A stretch of 7,537 bases of DNA from Bacteroidales bacterium (GTDB taxonomy: Bacteria > Bacteroidota > Bacteroidia > Bacteroidales > UBA10428): assembly GCA_016938095.1 (NCBI GenBank), contig JAFGVG010000356.1, positions 1 to 7,537 on the forward strand. Reading direction: 5' to 3'. A model generated the notes under the pieces. That model saw only the letters and a program-made list of their open reading frames with translations. It was not told the origin of the DNA and ran no database searches. This document shows positions 1-6,591 of the stretch, piece after piece. Each line of letters begins with the position of its first letter. The first letter of the stretch is position 1. The translations under genes were made by a program, and so were the position numbers.

Positions 1-1261
1 TATTCCCAAAAGCCTCGAGGGTTATTACCAGGAAACCGGCAGGGCCGGTCGCGACGGCGGCGAAGGGCGTTGCATTGCCTTTTACAGTTATAAGGACATA
101 CAAAAACTCGAGAAGTTCATGCAGGGCAAGCCCATAGCTGAACAGGAGATAGGCAAACAACTGTTGCTTGAAACGGTTGCTTATGCCGAATCGTCGGTAT
201 GCCGTCCCAGGCAACTTCTCAACTATTTCGGAGAGGAAATGTCAGAAAACTGCGATAACTGCGACAACTGCCTTCACCCCAAAACACAGTTCGAAGGGAA
301 AGACGACGTGGTGCTGGTGTTAAAAGCTATACTCGAAGTAAAAGAAAAATTCAAATATGACCACATTGCCAGCCTGCTGGCCGGCATAAAAACCCCAGCC
401 ATCAAATCGTACAACCATCAAATGCTGGATATTTTCGGCATCGGTAAAGAAAAAAGCGCCGGATACTGGAGCATGGTTATTCGTCAGGCAATGATCAGAA
501 GACTTGTTCAAAAGGAAATTGAAAATTACGGCCTGCTGAAAATCGACGAAAAAGGGCACGATTTCCTGAAAAACCCAGTATCGTTTATGCTTTCGGAAGA
601 CCACGATTACTCCGACACCGATGAAGAAGAAGAAAGCTTTGGCTCACCCGACAGACCTGGAACCGCCGACGAGGAGCTTTTTAATATACTGAAAAGCCTC
701 CGGAAAAAACTGTCAAAACAGTTACAGCTACCGCCATTTGTTATTTTCCAGGATCCGTCACTCGAAGATATGGCCATTCAATACCCCATTACACTCGAGG
801 AGTTGCAAAACATAACCGGTGTGGGAGCAGGAAAGGCAAAACGCTACGGCGCCGAATTCATAAAAATTATTAAAAGTTACGTCGACGAGAAAGAGATTAT
901 CCGCCCGCAGGATATGGTGGTTAAATCAATTATCAATAAGTCAAACCTGAAGGTTTTTATCATTCAGAGCATTGACCGCCAGATGGATTTCGAAGACATT
1001 GCCGCGGCCAAAAATATTGAAATGCCCGCCCTGCTCGATGAAATTGAAGCCATTGTCAATTCAGGCACCAAAATCAATATCGACTACTACCTTAATAATA
1101 TAATGGACACGGATCACCAGCAGGATATTTACGATTACTTTATGGAAGAAGCTGAAGACGAGTCTGTTGAAAAAGCATTGCGGGAACTGGGCGAAGAAAA
1201 TTATTCCGAAGAGGAAGTGCGCCTGGTGCGGATCAAATTCATGTCGGAGCTCGGCAACTGA
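1..1261 (+). CDS. recQ: ATP-dependent DNA helicase RecQ, C-terminal part (5' end outside window)
   Basis: RecQ is a 3'-5' superfamily 2 helicase acting in recombination and stalled-fork repair. The reading frame is open from base 2 and gives 419 residues; the ATPase motifs before motif VI lie upstream of the window. The fragment opens with helicase motif VI (YYQETGRAGRDG, residues 8-19). A zinc site follows with Cys67, Cys84, Cys87 and Cys90, the C-X16-C-X2-C-X2-C spacing of RecQ, just after the RQLLNYFGE signature. Next come a winged-helix RQC domain (about 101-194), an acidic Asp/Glu linker (about 199-212), an HRDC domain (about 222-296, with the TGVGAGKAKRYG hairpin) and a further helical stretch to the end (about 305-419). 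That last stretch resembles the helix-turn-helix extension seen in Bacteroidota RecQ proteins and absent from the E. coli enzyme. The ATG at 119 is internal, not a start, because motif VI lies before it. The identification is secure; the role of the last 115 residues is inferred. Confidence 0.96.
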   Translation, partial: IPKSLEGYYQETGRAGRDGGEGRCIAFYSYKDIQKLEKFMQGKPIAEQEIGKQLLLETVAYAESSVCRPRQLLNYFGEEMSENCDNCDNCLHPKTQFEGKDDVVLVLKAILEVKEKFKYDHIASLLAGIKTPAIKSYNHQMLDIFGIGKEKSAGYWSMVIRQAMIRRLVQKEIENYGLLKIDEKGHDFLKNPVSFMLSEDHDYSDTDEEEESFGSPDRPGTADEELFNILKSLRKKLSKQLQLPPFVIFQDPSLEDMAIQYPITLEELQNITGVGAGKAKRYGAEFIKIIKSYVDEKEIIRPQDMVVKSIINKSNLKVFIIQSIDRQMDFEDIAAAKNIEMPALLDEIEAIVNSGTKINIDYYLNNIMDTDHQQDIYDYFMEEAEDESVEKALRELGEENYSEEEVRLVRIKFMSELGN

Positions 1262-1267
1262 AAAAGT

Positions 1268-2395
1268 TCATTTGCCTCCGGCCCGGTAATGCCTTCCTTT
1301 CCAGGAATATCCAAAAAGCAACCCTCCGGGAGCAACTATAGTGACATAAAAAGGATAAATCATCGAAAACAGCAGGAAATACCCCACCGGAAAATTCTTG
1401 TCATAAAAGCCATAGAAATTCTTCATCAGCAGGTAATCGGCTGCTGCTTTCCCCGAAAACATCGCTGCAAAAGTCCATGAATGATTACCCGTAAACAGCA
1501 TCAATAGCGAACAAAGCCAGGCCATGTTCATCAGCAAAACAACCAGGGCCACAAGCAGCGTATCCTTGTCGGAGTAATAACGTCCCTTTGAAACCCACCG
1601 GAACCTTTGGTTGATAAAATCGCGCCAACCGGGCAATCCCCGGGTGGAAACAATTGCATCCACTGATTTCAGCAATTTAATGTTTTTCTTTTCTTTTTTT
1701 GCAGTATGTAAAAGAAAGGTGTCATCGCCCGAAGCTGTCAGACTCAGCACTGGATCGGCAGCAAGTTTATATAGGTTTCTTTTGAAAGCCAAACACGCGG
1801 CGTTGCAATATACGGGCATGTTGCATGCAGCAGCACCGGCCCCCGAAGCCACCAGACTCAGAAATTCCATTTCCTGAAACCTTGTGAGCATGGTTGTGCC
1901 CGATTCGATATCCACCAGCCCGATCATCATATCGGGATCGTGCAGGGCAAAATAGCCGGAGATGGTTTGCAGGCAACGGCTGCCCATGATACAATCGGCA
2001 TCGGTAACCACAATCACCTCATGACCGGCAGCCTCAATACCTTTGGCCAATGCATTTTTCTTTCCCGGAATACCTGCACTGTTATCTATAAAAACCACGT
2101 TTGCCCTTCTACCGGCATATTCCCTGGCAATCTGCTCCGAGCCATCGTCGGATCCGTCATTTACCAGTATCACCTGATATAACTCCTTGGTAAGCAGTTG
2201 CTTGTCGATATGCGCCAGCAAATTACCCAACGTGGAAAGTTCATTGCGAATGGCAATTACCAGGCTGACTCCCACTGTTGCATTTTCTTCATCGGGTTTA
2301 AAAACGCCATAACGATTCCAACATAGCCTGAAGCATATGATCATAAACAGGTAACCTGTTAGTATTACCAACAATATAAAGGAGAGAACATTCAT
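1268..2395 (-). CDS. Membrane-bound family 2 glycosyltransferase
   Basis: A predicted 375-residue inner-membrane glycosyltransferase that would move a sugar from a nucleotide-activated donor on the cytoplasmic side; donor and acceptor are unknown. There is an N-terminal membrane segment (about 4-23), then a GT-A catalytic domain with VNDGSDDGS (78-86), the metal-binding DAD (132-134), an acidic GDD (223-225) that probably holds the catalytic base, and QRFRW (263-267), the Q-x-x-R-W motif of processive GT2 enzymes. Hydrophobic segments near 280-302, 306-324 and 336-364 complete a membrane-anchored topology. The frame stays open upstream to an ATG at 2554, but that part overlaps the kinase gene and reads as unrelated sequence. 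The ATG at 2395, 16 bases after the kinase stop and directly before the membrane segment, is the better start. No clear ribosome-binding site precedes it. It is the last gene of the apparent operon. No other polysaccharide gene is nearby, so the product (exopolysaccharide, glycolipid or other glycan) is left open. Confidence 0.88.
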   Translation of the reverse strand: MNVLSFILLVILTGYLFMIICFRLCWNRYGVFKPDEENATVGVSLVIAIRNELSTLGNLLAHIDKQLLTKELYQVILVNDGSDDGSEQIAREYAGRRANVVFIDNSAGIPGKKNALAKGIEAAGHEVIVVTDADCIMGSRCLQTISGYFALHDPDMMIGLVDIESGTTMLTRFQEMEFLSLVASGAGAAACNMPVYCNAACLAFKRNLYKLAADPVLSLTASGDDTFLLHTAKKEKKNIKLLKSVDAIVSTRGLPGWRDFINQRFRWVSKGRYYSDKDTLLVALVVLLMNMAWLCSLLMLFTGNHSWTFAAMFSGKAAADYLLMKNFYGFYDKNFPVGYFLLFSMIYPFYVTIVAPGGLLFGYSWKGRHYRAGGK

Positions 2396-2411
2396 ACCGG
2401 AAAGGCAGTTG

Positions 2412-4874
2412 TTAGGAAGAACTGCGCTGGCGAAGCCATTTTTCAATTTTTTCGTACAACTCGTTGATATTGACCGGCTTGGTGATAAAATCGTCACAGC
2501 CTGCTTCCATACACCGAAGACGTTCCTCATTAATGGCATTGGCTGTTTGGGCAATAATGGGTACCCCGGGGTTAAACTTTTTGATTTCCTCGGTAGCCGT
2601 AAGTCCGTTCATCTCGGGCATCTGAATGTCCATCAGCACAAGATCAATACCTGGCGTATTGCGACATAGCTCAACCGCTTCACGGCCATCAGAAGCCCGC
2701 ATAACTTCAGCTTTTGTCTGTTTCAGAAAACCTTCGAGAAATTTATAGCTGAACTTATCGTCTTCGGCCACCAGAAATAACTTACCGTCCCAATTATGAT
2801 GCGCCTTGGGAGGCTTGCTCTCAATCTTGTGCTCCGTTTTTTTGTTGGCTGAAACAAAAGGTATGGTGAAATAAAATGTAGATCCTTCTCCCACAAACGA
2901 TTCGGCCCACATTTTTCCGCCAAGTAATTCAACGAGTCCTTTTGAAATGGCCAAACCCAGCCCCGAACCCCCATACTTGCGCGAAGGCGAGCTATCGGCT
3001 TGCATAAAACGCTCAAAGATCAGCTGAAGCTTATCTGCCTCAATACCTATGCCCGTATCTTTCACATAAAACTGCAACATTCTTCCGTCGGCCAGGTTGT
3101 ATCCAAATTCGATGAAACCGTTGTGGGTAAACTTAATGGCATTGCCAACCAGGTTGGTAAGTACCTGACGCAGCCTGGTAGGATCGGACCGGATGAATGA
3201 CTTCTCGTCGGGGAAGGGCTTTTTAATAATGATCCTCACCTTCGATTTGTCGCGCTTCATGCTCCGTGTGAGAAATGTTGACTGTACCTGATCGAGCAAT
3301 CCATTCAGCGAAAAATCGTCTTCGAGGATATTTACCTGGTCCGATTCGATTTTTGCAAAGTCAATGATATCATCAATTAGGTTGATCAGCATCTTACCGT
3401 TGCTGTTGATAATGTTCAGGTATTTCTTACGGTTGGCACGGCTCAGCGTATCATCATTCAGCATTTCTGCAAACCCCAGAATACCGTTCATAGGGGTGCG
3501 TATTTCATGCGACATGTTGGCCAGAAAAGCGGTCTTAAGCTTGTCTGATTCCTCGGCCTTATCCTTGGCCTTAATAAGCTCATACTCGAGCTGACTCCGA
3601 TGAAGTGCTACAGAAACCTGGTGCACAAAGGTTTCGATAATGTGCTTAAACTTGATGATGCTCTTGTTCAGCGTAAGAATGGTAATATTACCCAACCGCT
3701 TGTTATCCCTGGCCAGTGAAATATTATAGGTTTTATGCAGGTTCAGCAAAGTTTTGATCTTTGTGAGCTCTCCCGGCCCAAGTGGACCAACAGCGCTTTC
3801 GAGCAGGTCATCCTTTAACGTGATTACCGTTCCGGCATTTTCATAATTTTCCGGCAATTCACCGGCCGGAAAGGTAAGACCAATAATCGAACCTGAAAGA
3901 ATGGCTTCAATCTCGCGGGTAAATGATTCGAGCCCTGCGTAACTCTCCACCACAAAAATGTTACCCGCTTCGTCATAGGAGGTAACAACAACAACAGCAC
4001 TCTCCAGGAAACCAACCAGTTTCTCGGGAATATAACTGTAAATCTCATCTTTTGAAGAAAGGCCGAGAAGCTCAAGCGCCGAATTGCTTAAGAATATAAG
4101 GTTGTCGTGGTAAACCCTTTCCTTTAATTCCGCCATTTTCCGGTCCGAGACATCACGCGAATTGACAATGATACCGCGAATGGCAGGATTGCTTAACTGG
4201 TTTGAGAAAATGCTCTCGACATAAATCCACCTTTTGTTTTTATGAAGGCTCCTGTATTCCTTTTTTATCTGCCGGCCCGGGTTGCTGAGCGTTTCCTTAA
4301 TGGCCTGCCTTATTTGCCCCACATCATCGGGGTGTACCATCTCAATAAAAGGTTGGTGCAACAATTCCCCAATCTCAAAGTCAGATATTTTGTTCTTTTG
4401 GGAATTCTCAAAAATAATTCTACCCTGCCGGTTTATGATGGATATGGCATCGGATGAATGCTGCAGTAACGCACTGAACTGCTCTTCACGCTCATGCAGG
4501 GTCTTTTCCATCATGCTGTTGTCGACGATTTCCCTGGCGATGCCCGCAATACCTATAACTTCGCCATTATCATCCATCACTGGCGTTTTATAGGTTTCGA
4601 AATTGGTGGCTTCGTTGAACATGTATTCCACCTGATCGAAAAACTCGCGCTTTTTACTGCGCTTCACAGCCTCGTCTGATTGCTGATATTCAAGGGCTTT
4701 ATTGTAATCGCAAAGGTCAAAATCTGTCTTTCCCTCAATGTCTTCGGGAGCGCTTCGGTAAGCCTTTGCAAAAGCATGGTTAACATGTATATAACGACCA
4801 TCCTTATCCTTATACCAAACCAGGTAAGGGATATTGTCGAGAATTGCCTGATGTAAATCCTTTTCTTTTTTCAT
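2412..4874 (-). CDS. Cytoplasmic hybrid sensor histidine kinase (PAS-PAS-GAF-like-HisKA-HATPase-REC)
   Basis: An 820-residue hybrid two-component kinase with no signal peptide or membrane segment, so it should sense an intracellular cue. Domains in order: PAS 1 (about 5-116, starting AILDNIPYLVWYKDKDGRY), PAS 2 (about 129-245, with the MVHPDD and RWIYVES features), a weakly conserved GAF-like region (about 255-425), a short coiled linker, HisKA (about 444-511) with the phospho-accepting His456 in MSHEIRTPMN, and HATPase_c (about 558-674) with N-box Asn578, DTGIG (606-610) and GGSGLGL (635-641). A C-terminal receiver domain (about 698-815) has acidic pocket residues Glu704, Asp705 and Asp706, phosphorylation site Asp749 in MDIQMPEMNG, Thr777 and Lys799. 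All key residues are present, so it should be active. The ATG at 4874 is the start because an in-frame stop lies six codons upstream. There is no DNA-binding output domain, and no response regulator or Hpt protein is visible; the phosphate would have to leave through a partner elsewhere. It sits 28 bases after the BFN gene and 16 before the glycosyltransferase. What it senses is unknown. Confidence 0.95.
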   Translation of the reverse strand: MKKEKDLHQAILDNIPYLVWYKDKDGRYIHVNHAFAKAYRSAPEDIEGKTDFDLCDYNKALEYQQSDEAVKRSKKREFFDQVEYMFNEATNFETYKTPVMDDNGEVIGIAGIAREIVDNSMMEKTLHEREEQFSALLQHSSDAISIINRQGRIIFENSQKNKISDFEIGELLHQPFIEMVHPDDVGQIRQAIKETLSNPGRQIKKEYRSLHKNKRWIYVESIFSNQLSNPAIRGIIVNSRDVSDRKMAELKERVYHDNLIFLSNSALELLGLSSKDEIYSYIPEKLVGFLESAVVVVTSYDEAGNIFVVESYAGLESFTREIEAILSGSIIGLTFPAGELPENYENAGTVITLKDDLLESAVGPLGPGELTKIKTLLNLHKTYNISLARDNKRLGNITILTLNKSIIKFKHIIETFVHQVSVALHRSQLEYELIKAKDKAEESDKLKTAFLANMSHEIRTPMNGILGFAEMLNDDTLSRANRKKYLNIINSNGKMLINLIDDIIDFAKIESDQVNILEDDFSLNGLLDQVQSTFLTRSMKRDKSKVRIIIKKPFPDEKSFIRSDPTRLRQVLTNLVGNAIKFTHNGFIEFGYNLADGRMLQFYVKDTGIGIEADKLQLIFERFMQADSSPSRKYGGSGLGLAISKGLVELLGGKMWAESFVGEGSTFYFTIPFVSANKKTEHKIESKPPKAHHNWDGKLFLVAEDDKFSYKFLEGFLKQTKAEVMRASDGREAVELCRNTPGIDLVLMDIQMPEMNGLTATEEIKKFNPGVPIIAQTANAINEERLRCMEAGCDDFITKPVNINELYEKIEKWLRQRSSS

Positions 4875-4902
4875 CCCCGCATGGGTGATGGATTAATAAC
4901 TC

Positions 4903-5517
4903 TTATTCTTTCTTTCTCCGGTTTATTTCATCCCGGATCAGCGATGCTTTCTCGTAATCTTCCTCAGAAATAGCCTCGTCGAGCAATTCCTTCAGTTCCT
5001 GCAGATTATTGTGCTTCAATTCGTCGGTAAAAGTTGTGTCCTGCACCTTTACCTGCCTGGTAGCCGACGGCTGATCACCGGCGGTTTGTACTGCCGATTC
5101 CTTTTCGAAGTCGAGAATGATACCGGCTTTCTTCAGAATTTCTTCGTTGGTGTATATCGGACATTTGAACCGCAATGCCAGGGCAATGGCATCAGATGTA
5201 CGGGCGTCAATTTCGATGATCCGTTGCCCGTTGTCGCAGGTAAGTTTTGAATAAAATACGCCTTCTTCGAGCTTATACACGGTAACTTCGAGCAGGTCAA
5301 CATTGAATGTCCGTGCAAAATTCAGGAACAGATCGTGTGTAAGGGGCCGCGGAGGTTTAAGCCCTTCGAGCTGAATGGCAATAGCCTGGGCTTCAAATCC
5401 ACCAACAATGATGGGAATCCTCCGGCGCCCGTTTTCTTCAGCAAGTACAAGCGCGTATGCACCAGTCTGCGTCTGACTGTATGAAATCCCAAGCACATTG
5501 AGTTTAACTTTATTCAT
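4903..5517 (-). CDS. Bifunctional nuclease (BFN/DUF151) domain protein with C-terminal UVR motif
   Basis: A 204-residue soluble protein. Residues about 3-137 match the BFN/DUF151 family: the opening KVKLNVLGISYSQTQTGAYA, RRIPIIVGGFEAQAIA (32-47), KPPRPLTHDL (54-63) and the core signature DARTSDAIALALR (104-116). Plant members are reported to have DNase and RNase activity, and the family also occurs widely in bacteria, where its role is less clear. After a Gln/Thr-rich linker, residues about 170-204 form a UVR motif (LQELKELLDEAISEEDYEKASLIRDEI), the helical hairpin used for protein contacts in UvrB, UvrC and Clp-linked proteins. The frame extends to an ATG at 5568, but I prefer the ATG at 5517: family similarity begins there, a weak AGGA lies just upstream, and a Bacteroidota -7 element at 5551-5558 would place the transcript start downstream of 5568. 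It is the first gene of the apparent operon with the kinase and glycosyltransferase. Nuclease activity of this protein is inferred from family only. Confidence 0.9.
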   Translation of the reverse strand: MNKVKLNVLGISYSQTQTGAYALVLAEENGRRRIPIIVGGFEAQAIAIQLEGLKPPRPLTHDLFLNFARTFNVDLLEVTVYKLEEGVFYSKLTCDNGQRIIEIDARTSDAIALALRFKCPIYTNEEILKKAGIILDFEKESAVQTAGDQPSATRQVKVQDTTFTDELKHNNLQELKELLDEAISEEDYEKASLIRDEINRRKKE

Positions 5518-5550
5518 TATTCCTGTCTCGTCAAAGATTGGTTTATTACA

Positions 5551-5558
5551 CAAATATA
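5551..5558 (-). promoter_or_regulatory. Predicted -7 promoter element of the BFN-kinase-glycosyltransferase operon
   Basis: Read on the minus strand the bases are TATATTTG, an exact match to the Bacteroidota -7 consensus TAnnTTTG. Transcription would start near 5547, leaving a leader of about 30 bases before the ATG at 5517. No TTTG is visible at the -33 position, so the promoter may be weaker or activator-dependent. No other match was noticed in the short gaps between the three minus-strand genes, which fits a single transcript. Confidence 0.6.
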
Positions 5559-5614
5559 GTGATTTCATCCATTACGCTTTTATCGAAGTATTTTTTCTTA
5601 ATTTGCTCATTTAT

Positions 5615-5645
5615 TTTGCAGATCATTCAAAGTTTACTATTTTTG
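5615..5645 (+). promoter_or_regulatory. Predicted promoter of rplU-rpmA (TTTG-N19-TATTTTTG)
   Basis: A TTTG at 5615-5618 is followed after exactly 19 bases by TATTTTTG at 5638-5645, a full match to the Bacteroidota primary sigma factor promoter (TTTG, 19-21 bases, TAnnTTTG). Transcription would start near 5649, giving an AT-rich leader of about 29 bases before the rplU ATG at 5678. The leader has no Shine-Dalgarno sequence. It lies back to back with the minus-strand operon promoter, with about 57 bases between the two -7 elements. Confidence 0.78.
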
Positions 5646-5677
5646 CAGACCCAAAAAAACTGTAATTTTTATACTCA

Positions 5678-6220
5678 ATGTACGCAATAGTAAGCATAGC
5701 AGGACAACAATTCAAGGTTGAAAAAGGGAAAAAAGTGTTTGTACACCGCCTTCCGGGTGAGATTGGTGATGAAGTCAGCTTCGAAGAAGTTATGCTCATC
5801 AGCAACGACGACAAAGTAAATGTTGGCGCGCCCTATATTACCGATGCAGTTGTTCTTGCACAGATCGTTTCGCATCTTAGAGGCGATAAGGTATTGGTTT
5901 TCAAAAAGAAAAGAAGAAAAACCTACCAGAAACTCAATGGTCACCGTCAGAATTTCACCGAAATCCTGATCGAAGAAATCAGCGAAACCGGTGCGCCCAA
6001 AAGGACTGAGAAAAAGAAAGCCGTAGCACCAAAGGCCGACGTCCCGGAAACAGCTGAAACAGCGACCACTGAGGCTGATGCACCTGCAGTAAAAGCTGCT
6101 CCAAAAAAACCGGCTGCCAAAGCAGAAGCCAAAAAAGCACCTGAAAAGAAAGCCGCTGAAAAAAAGCCAGCTGCTAAAAAGCCTGCTGCCAAAAGCAAAA
6201 CCGACAAATCAAGTAAGTAA
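5678..6220 (+). CDS. rplU: 50S ribosomal protein bL21 with long Lys/Ala-rich C-terminal tail
   Basis: bL21 binds 23S rRNA in the large ribosomal subunit. Residues 1-102 are the conserved core, starting MYAIVSIAGQQFKVEKG and containing KKKRRKTYQKLNGHRQNFT (77-95), the RNA-binding stretch of the family. The protein has 180 residues where the family usually has about 100. Residues 103-180 are an added low-complexity tail: a short basic piece (108-119), an acidic Glu/Asp/Thr piece (121-136), then a histone H1-like stretch with KKPAAK at 143-148, 162-167 and 167-172. Such tails occur in other Bacteroidota L21 proteins, but their length varies and their function is not established. The tail is disordered by composition and continuous with the core, with no stop or frame change. 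The ATG at 5678 begins exactly at the family N-terminus. rpmA follows after 23 bases, the usual bL21-bL27 pairing. Confidence 0.97.
   Translation: MYAIVSIAGQQFKVEKGKKVFVHRLPGEIGDEVSFEEVMLISNDDKVNVGAPYITDAVVLAQIVSHLRGDKVLVFKKKRRKTYQKLNGHRQNFTEILIEEISETGAPKRTEKKKAVAPKADVPETAETATTEADAPAVKAAPKKPAAKAEAKKAPEKKAAEKKPAAKKPAAKSKTDKSSK
6104..6193 (+). repeat. Degenerate coding repeats for KKPAAK in the bL21 tail
   Basis: Three copies of the hexapeptide KKPAAK are encoded at 6104-6121, 6161-6178 and 6176-6193; the last two share one Lys codon. The codons differ between copies (Pro as CCG, CCA and CCT), so the amino-acid pattern is kept more strictly than the DNA. This argues for selection on the basic composition, or for an old expansion, rather than a recent DNA duplication. 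Confidence 0.6.
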
Positions 6221-6243
6221 TTATTCTATAAAACAATCAATCC

Positions 6244-6504
6244 ATGGCACATAAAAAAGGAGCCGGAAGTTCAAGAAACGGGCGTGAATCACACAGCCAA
6301 CGGCTTGGAATTAAAATATTCGGAGGTGAACAGGTTAAGGCAGGTAACATTTTAGTTCGCCAGCGCGGAACCGTCCACAACCCGGGTGAAAATGTCGGCA
6401 TGGGCAAAGATCATACCTTGTTTGCCCTGATCGACGGACAGGTTAAATATCATCGTAAAAAAGACGACCGGTCATACGTTTCGGTGGTTTCATCCGTCGA
6501 ATAA
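6244..6504 (+). CDS. rpmA: 50S ribosomal protein bL27
   Basis: bL27 reaches the peptidyl-transferase centre with its N-terminal arm and supports tRNA placement and peptide-bond formation. The 86-residue product has the normal family length and begins MAHKKGAGSSRNGRES, followed by LGIKIFGGEQVKAGNILVRQRGT and NPGENVGMGKDHTLFAL, all typical of the family. It starts directly at the mature arm, so it lacks the cleavable N-terminal extension that Prp protease removes in Firmicutes. It lies 23 bases after rplU with no promoter or terminator between them, so the two should be cotranscribed. An intrinsic terminator begins 32 bases after the stop codon. The upstream gap is AT-rich and shows no Shine-Dalgarno sequence. 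Confidence 0.98.
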   Translation: MAHKKGAGSSRNGRESHSQRLGIKIFGGEQVKAGNILVRQRGTVHNPGENVGMGKDHTLFALIDGQVKYHRKKDDRSYVSVVSSVE

Positions 6505-6536
6505 GCTATCACCCCGGAATATTGTATAATAATATA

Positions 6537-6584
6537 CCCCTGAACATTAACCATAATAGGGTTTAATGTTCAGGGGTTTTTTTT
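6537..6584 (+). terminator. Intrinsic terminator after rpmA
   Basis: A perfect 14-bp stem pairs CCCCTGAACATTAA (6537-6550) with its complement at 6563-6576, around a 12-base loop in which CC and GG could add two more pairs. Eight T residues follow directly (6577-6584). This is a textbook rho-independent terminator closing the rplU-rpmA unit. The T-tract runs straight into the putative serS promoter. Confidence 0.93.
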
Positions 6585-6591
6585 ACATTTG
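6584..6591 (+). promoter_or_regulatory. Possible -7 promoter element of serS
   Basis: TACATTTG matches TAnnTTTG, and its first base is the last T of the terminator T-tract. The start site would fall near 6595, giving a leader of only about 15 bases before the serS ATG. No TTTG sits at the -33 position, which would lie inside the 3' arm of the terminator stem. The match may be chance in an AT-rich gap, but serS needs some promoter after so strong a terminator. A 12-bp perfect palindrome at 6587-6598 (ATTTGTACAAAT) overlaps it. Confidence 0.45.

Noticed and set aside
1240..1260. GC-rich imperfect palindrome around GAGCTC at the recQ 3' end as a terminator for the minus-strand operon.
   Set aside because: The symmetry is imperfect and too short, and no T-tract follows on either strand.
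2396..2554. N-terminal extension of the glycosyltransferase to an ATG at 2554.
   Set aside because: It overlaps the receiver domain of the kinase, is not homologous-looking, and would put 53 polar residues before the membrane segment. The ATG at 2395 fits better.
3000..3200. Plus-strand reading frames opposite the kinase gene, here and elsewhere in 2412-4874.
   Set aside because: They are frame shadows of a gene with continuous domain structure. None has recognisable motifs or its own promoter.
5518..5568. N-terminal extension of the BFN protein to an ATG at 5568.
   Set aside because: The extra 17 residues do not look like the family, and the predicted -7 element lies inside them.
6160..6166. 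In-frame slippery heptamer A AAA AAG in the rplU tail; a -1 shift would add Ala-Ser-Cys and stop, reminiscent of dnaX.
   Set aside because: Lys-rich coding sequence yields such heptamers by chance, another A-run lies nearby at 6103-6109, and I see no stimulatory stem-loop or upstream Shine-Dalgarno. Either product would simply be bL21 with a slightly different tail.
5947..6207. Minus-strand 86-residue reading frame opposite the bL21 tail, hydrophobic and membrane-like.
   Set aside because: It is the complement of Lys/Ala/Pro codons, which reads as Phe/Ala/Gly. There is no promoter or family match, and it lies wholly inside a well-supported gene.
6524..6537. Short inverted repeat GTATA/TATAC just before the terminator.
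   Set aside because: Five AT-rich pairs are within chance for this spacer, and the last base overlaps the terminator stem.
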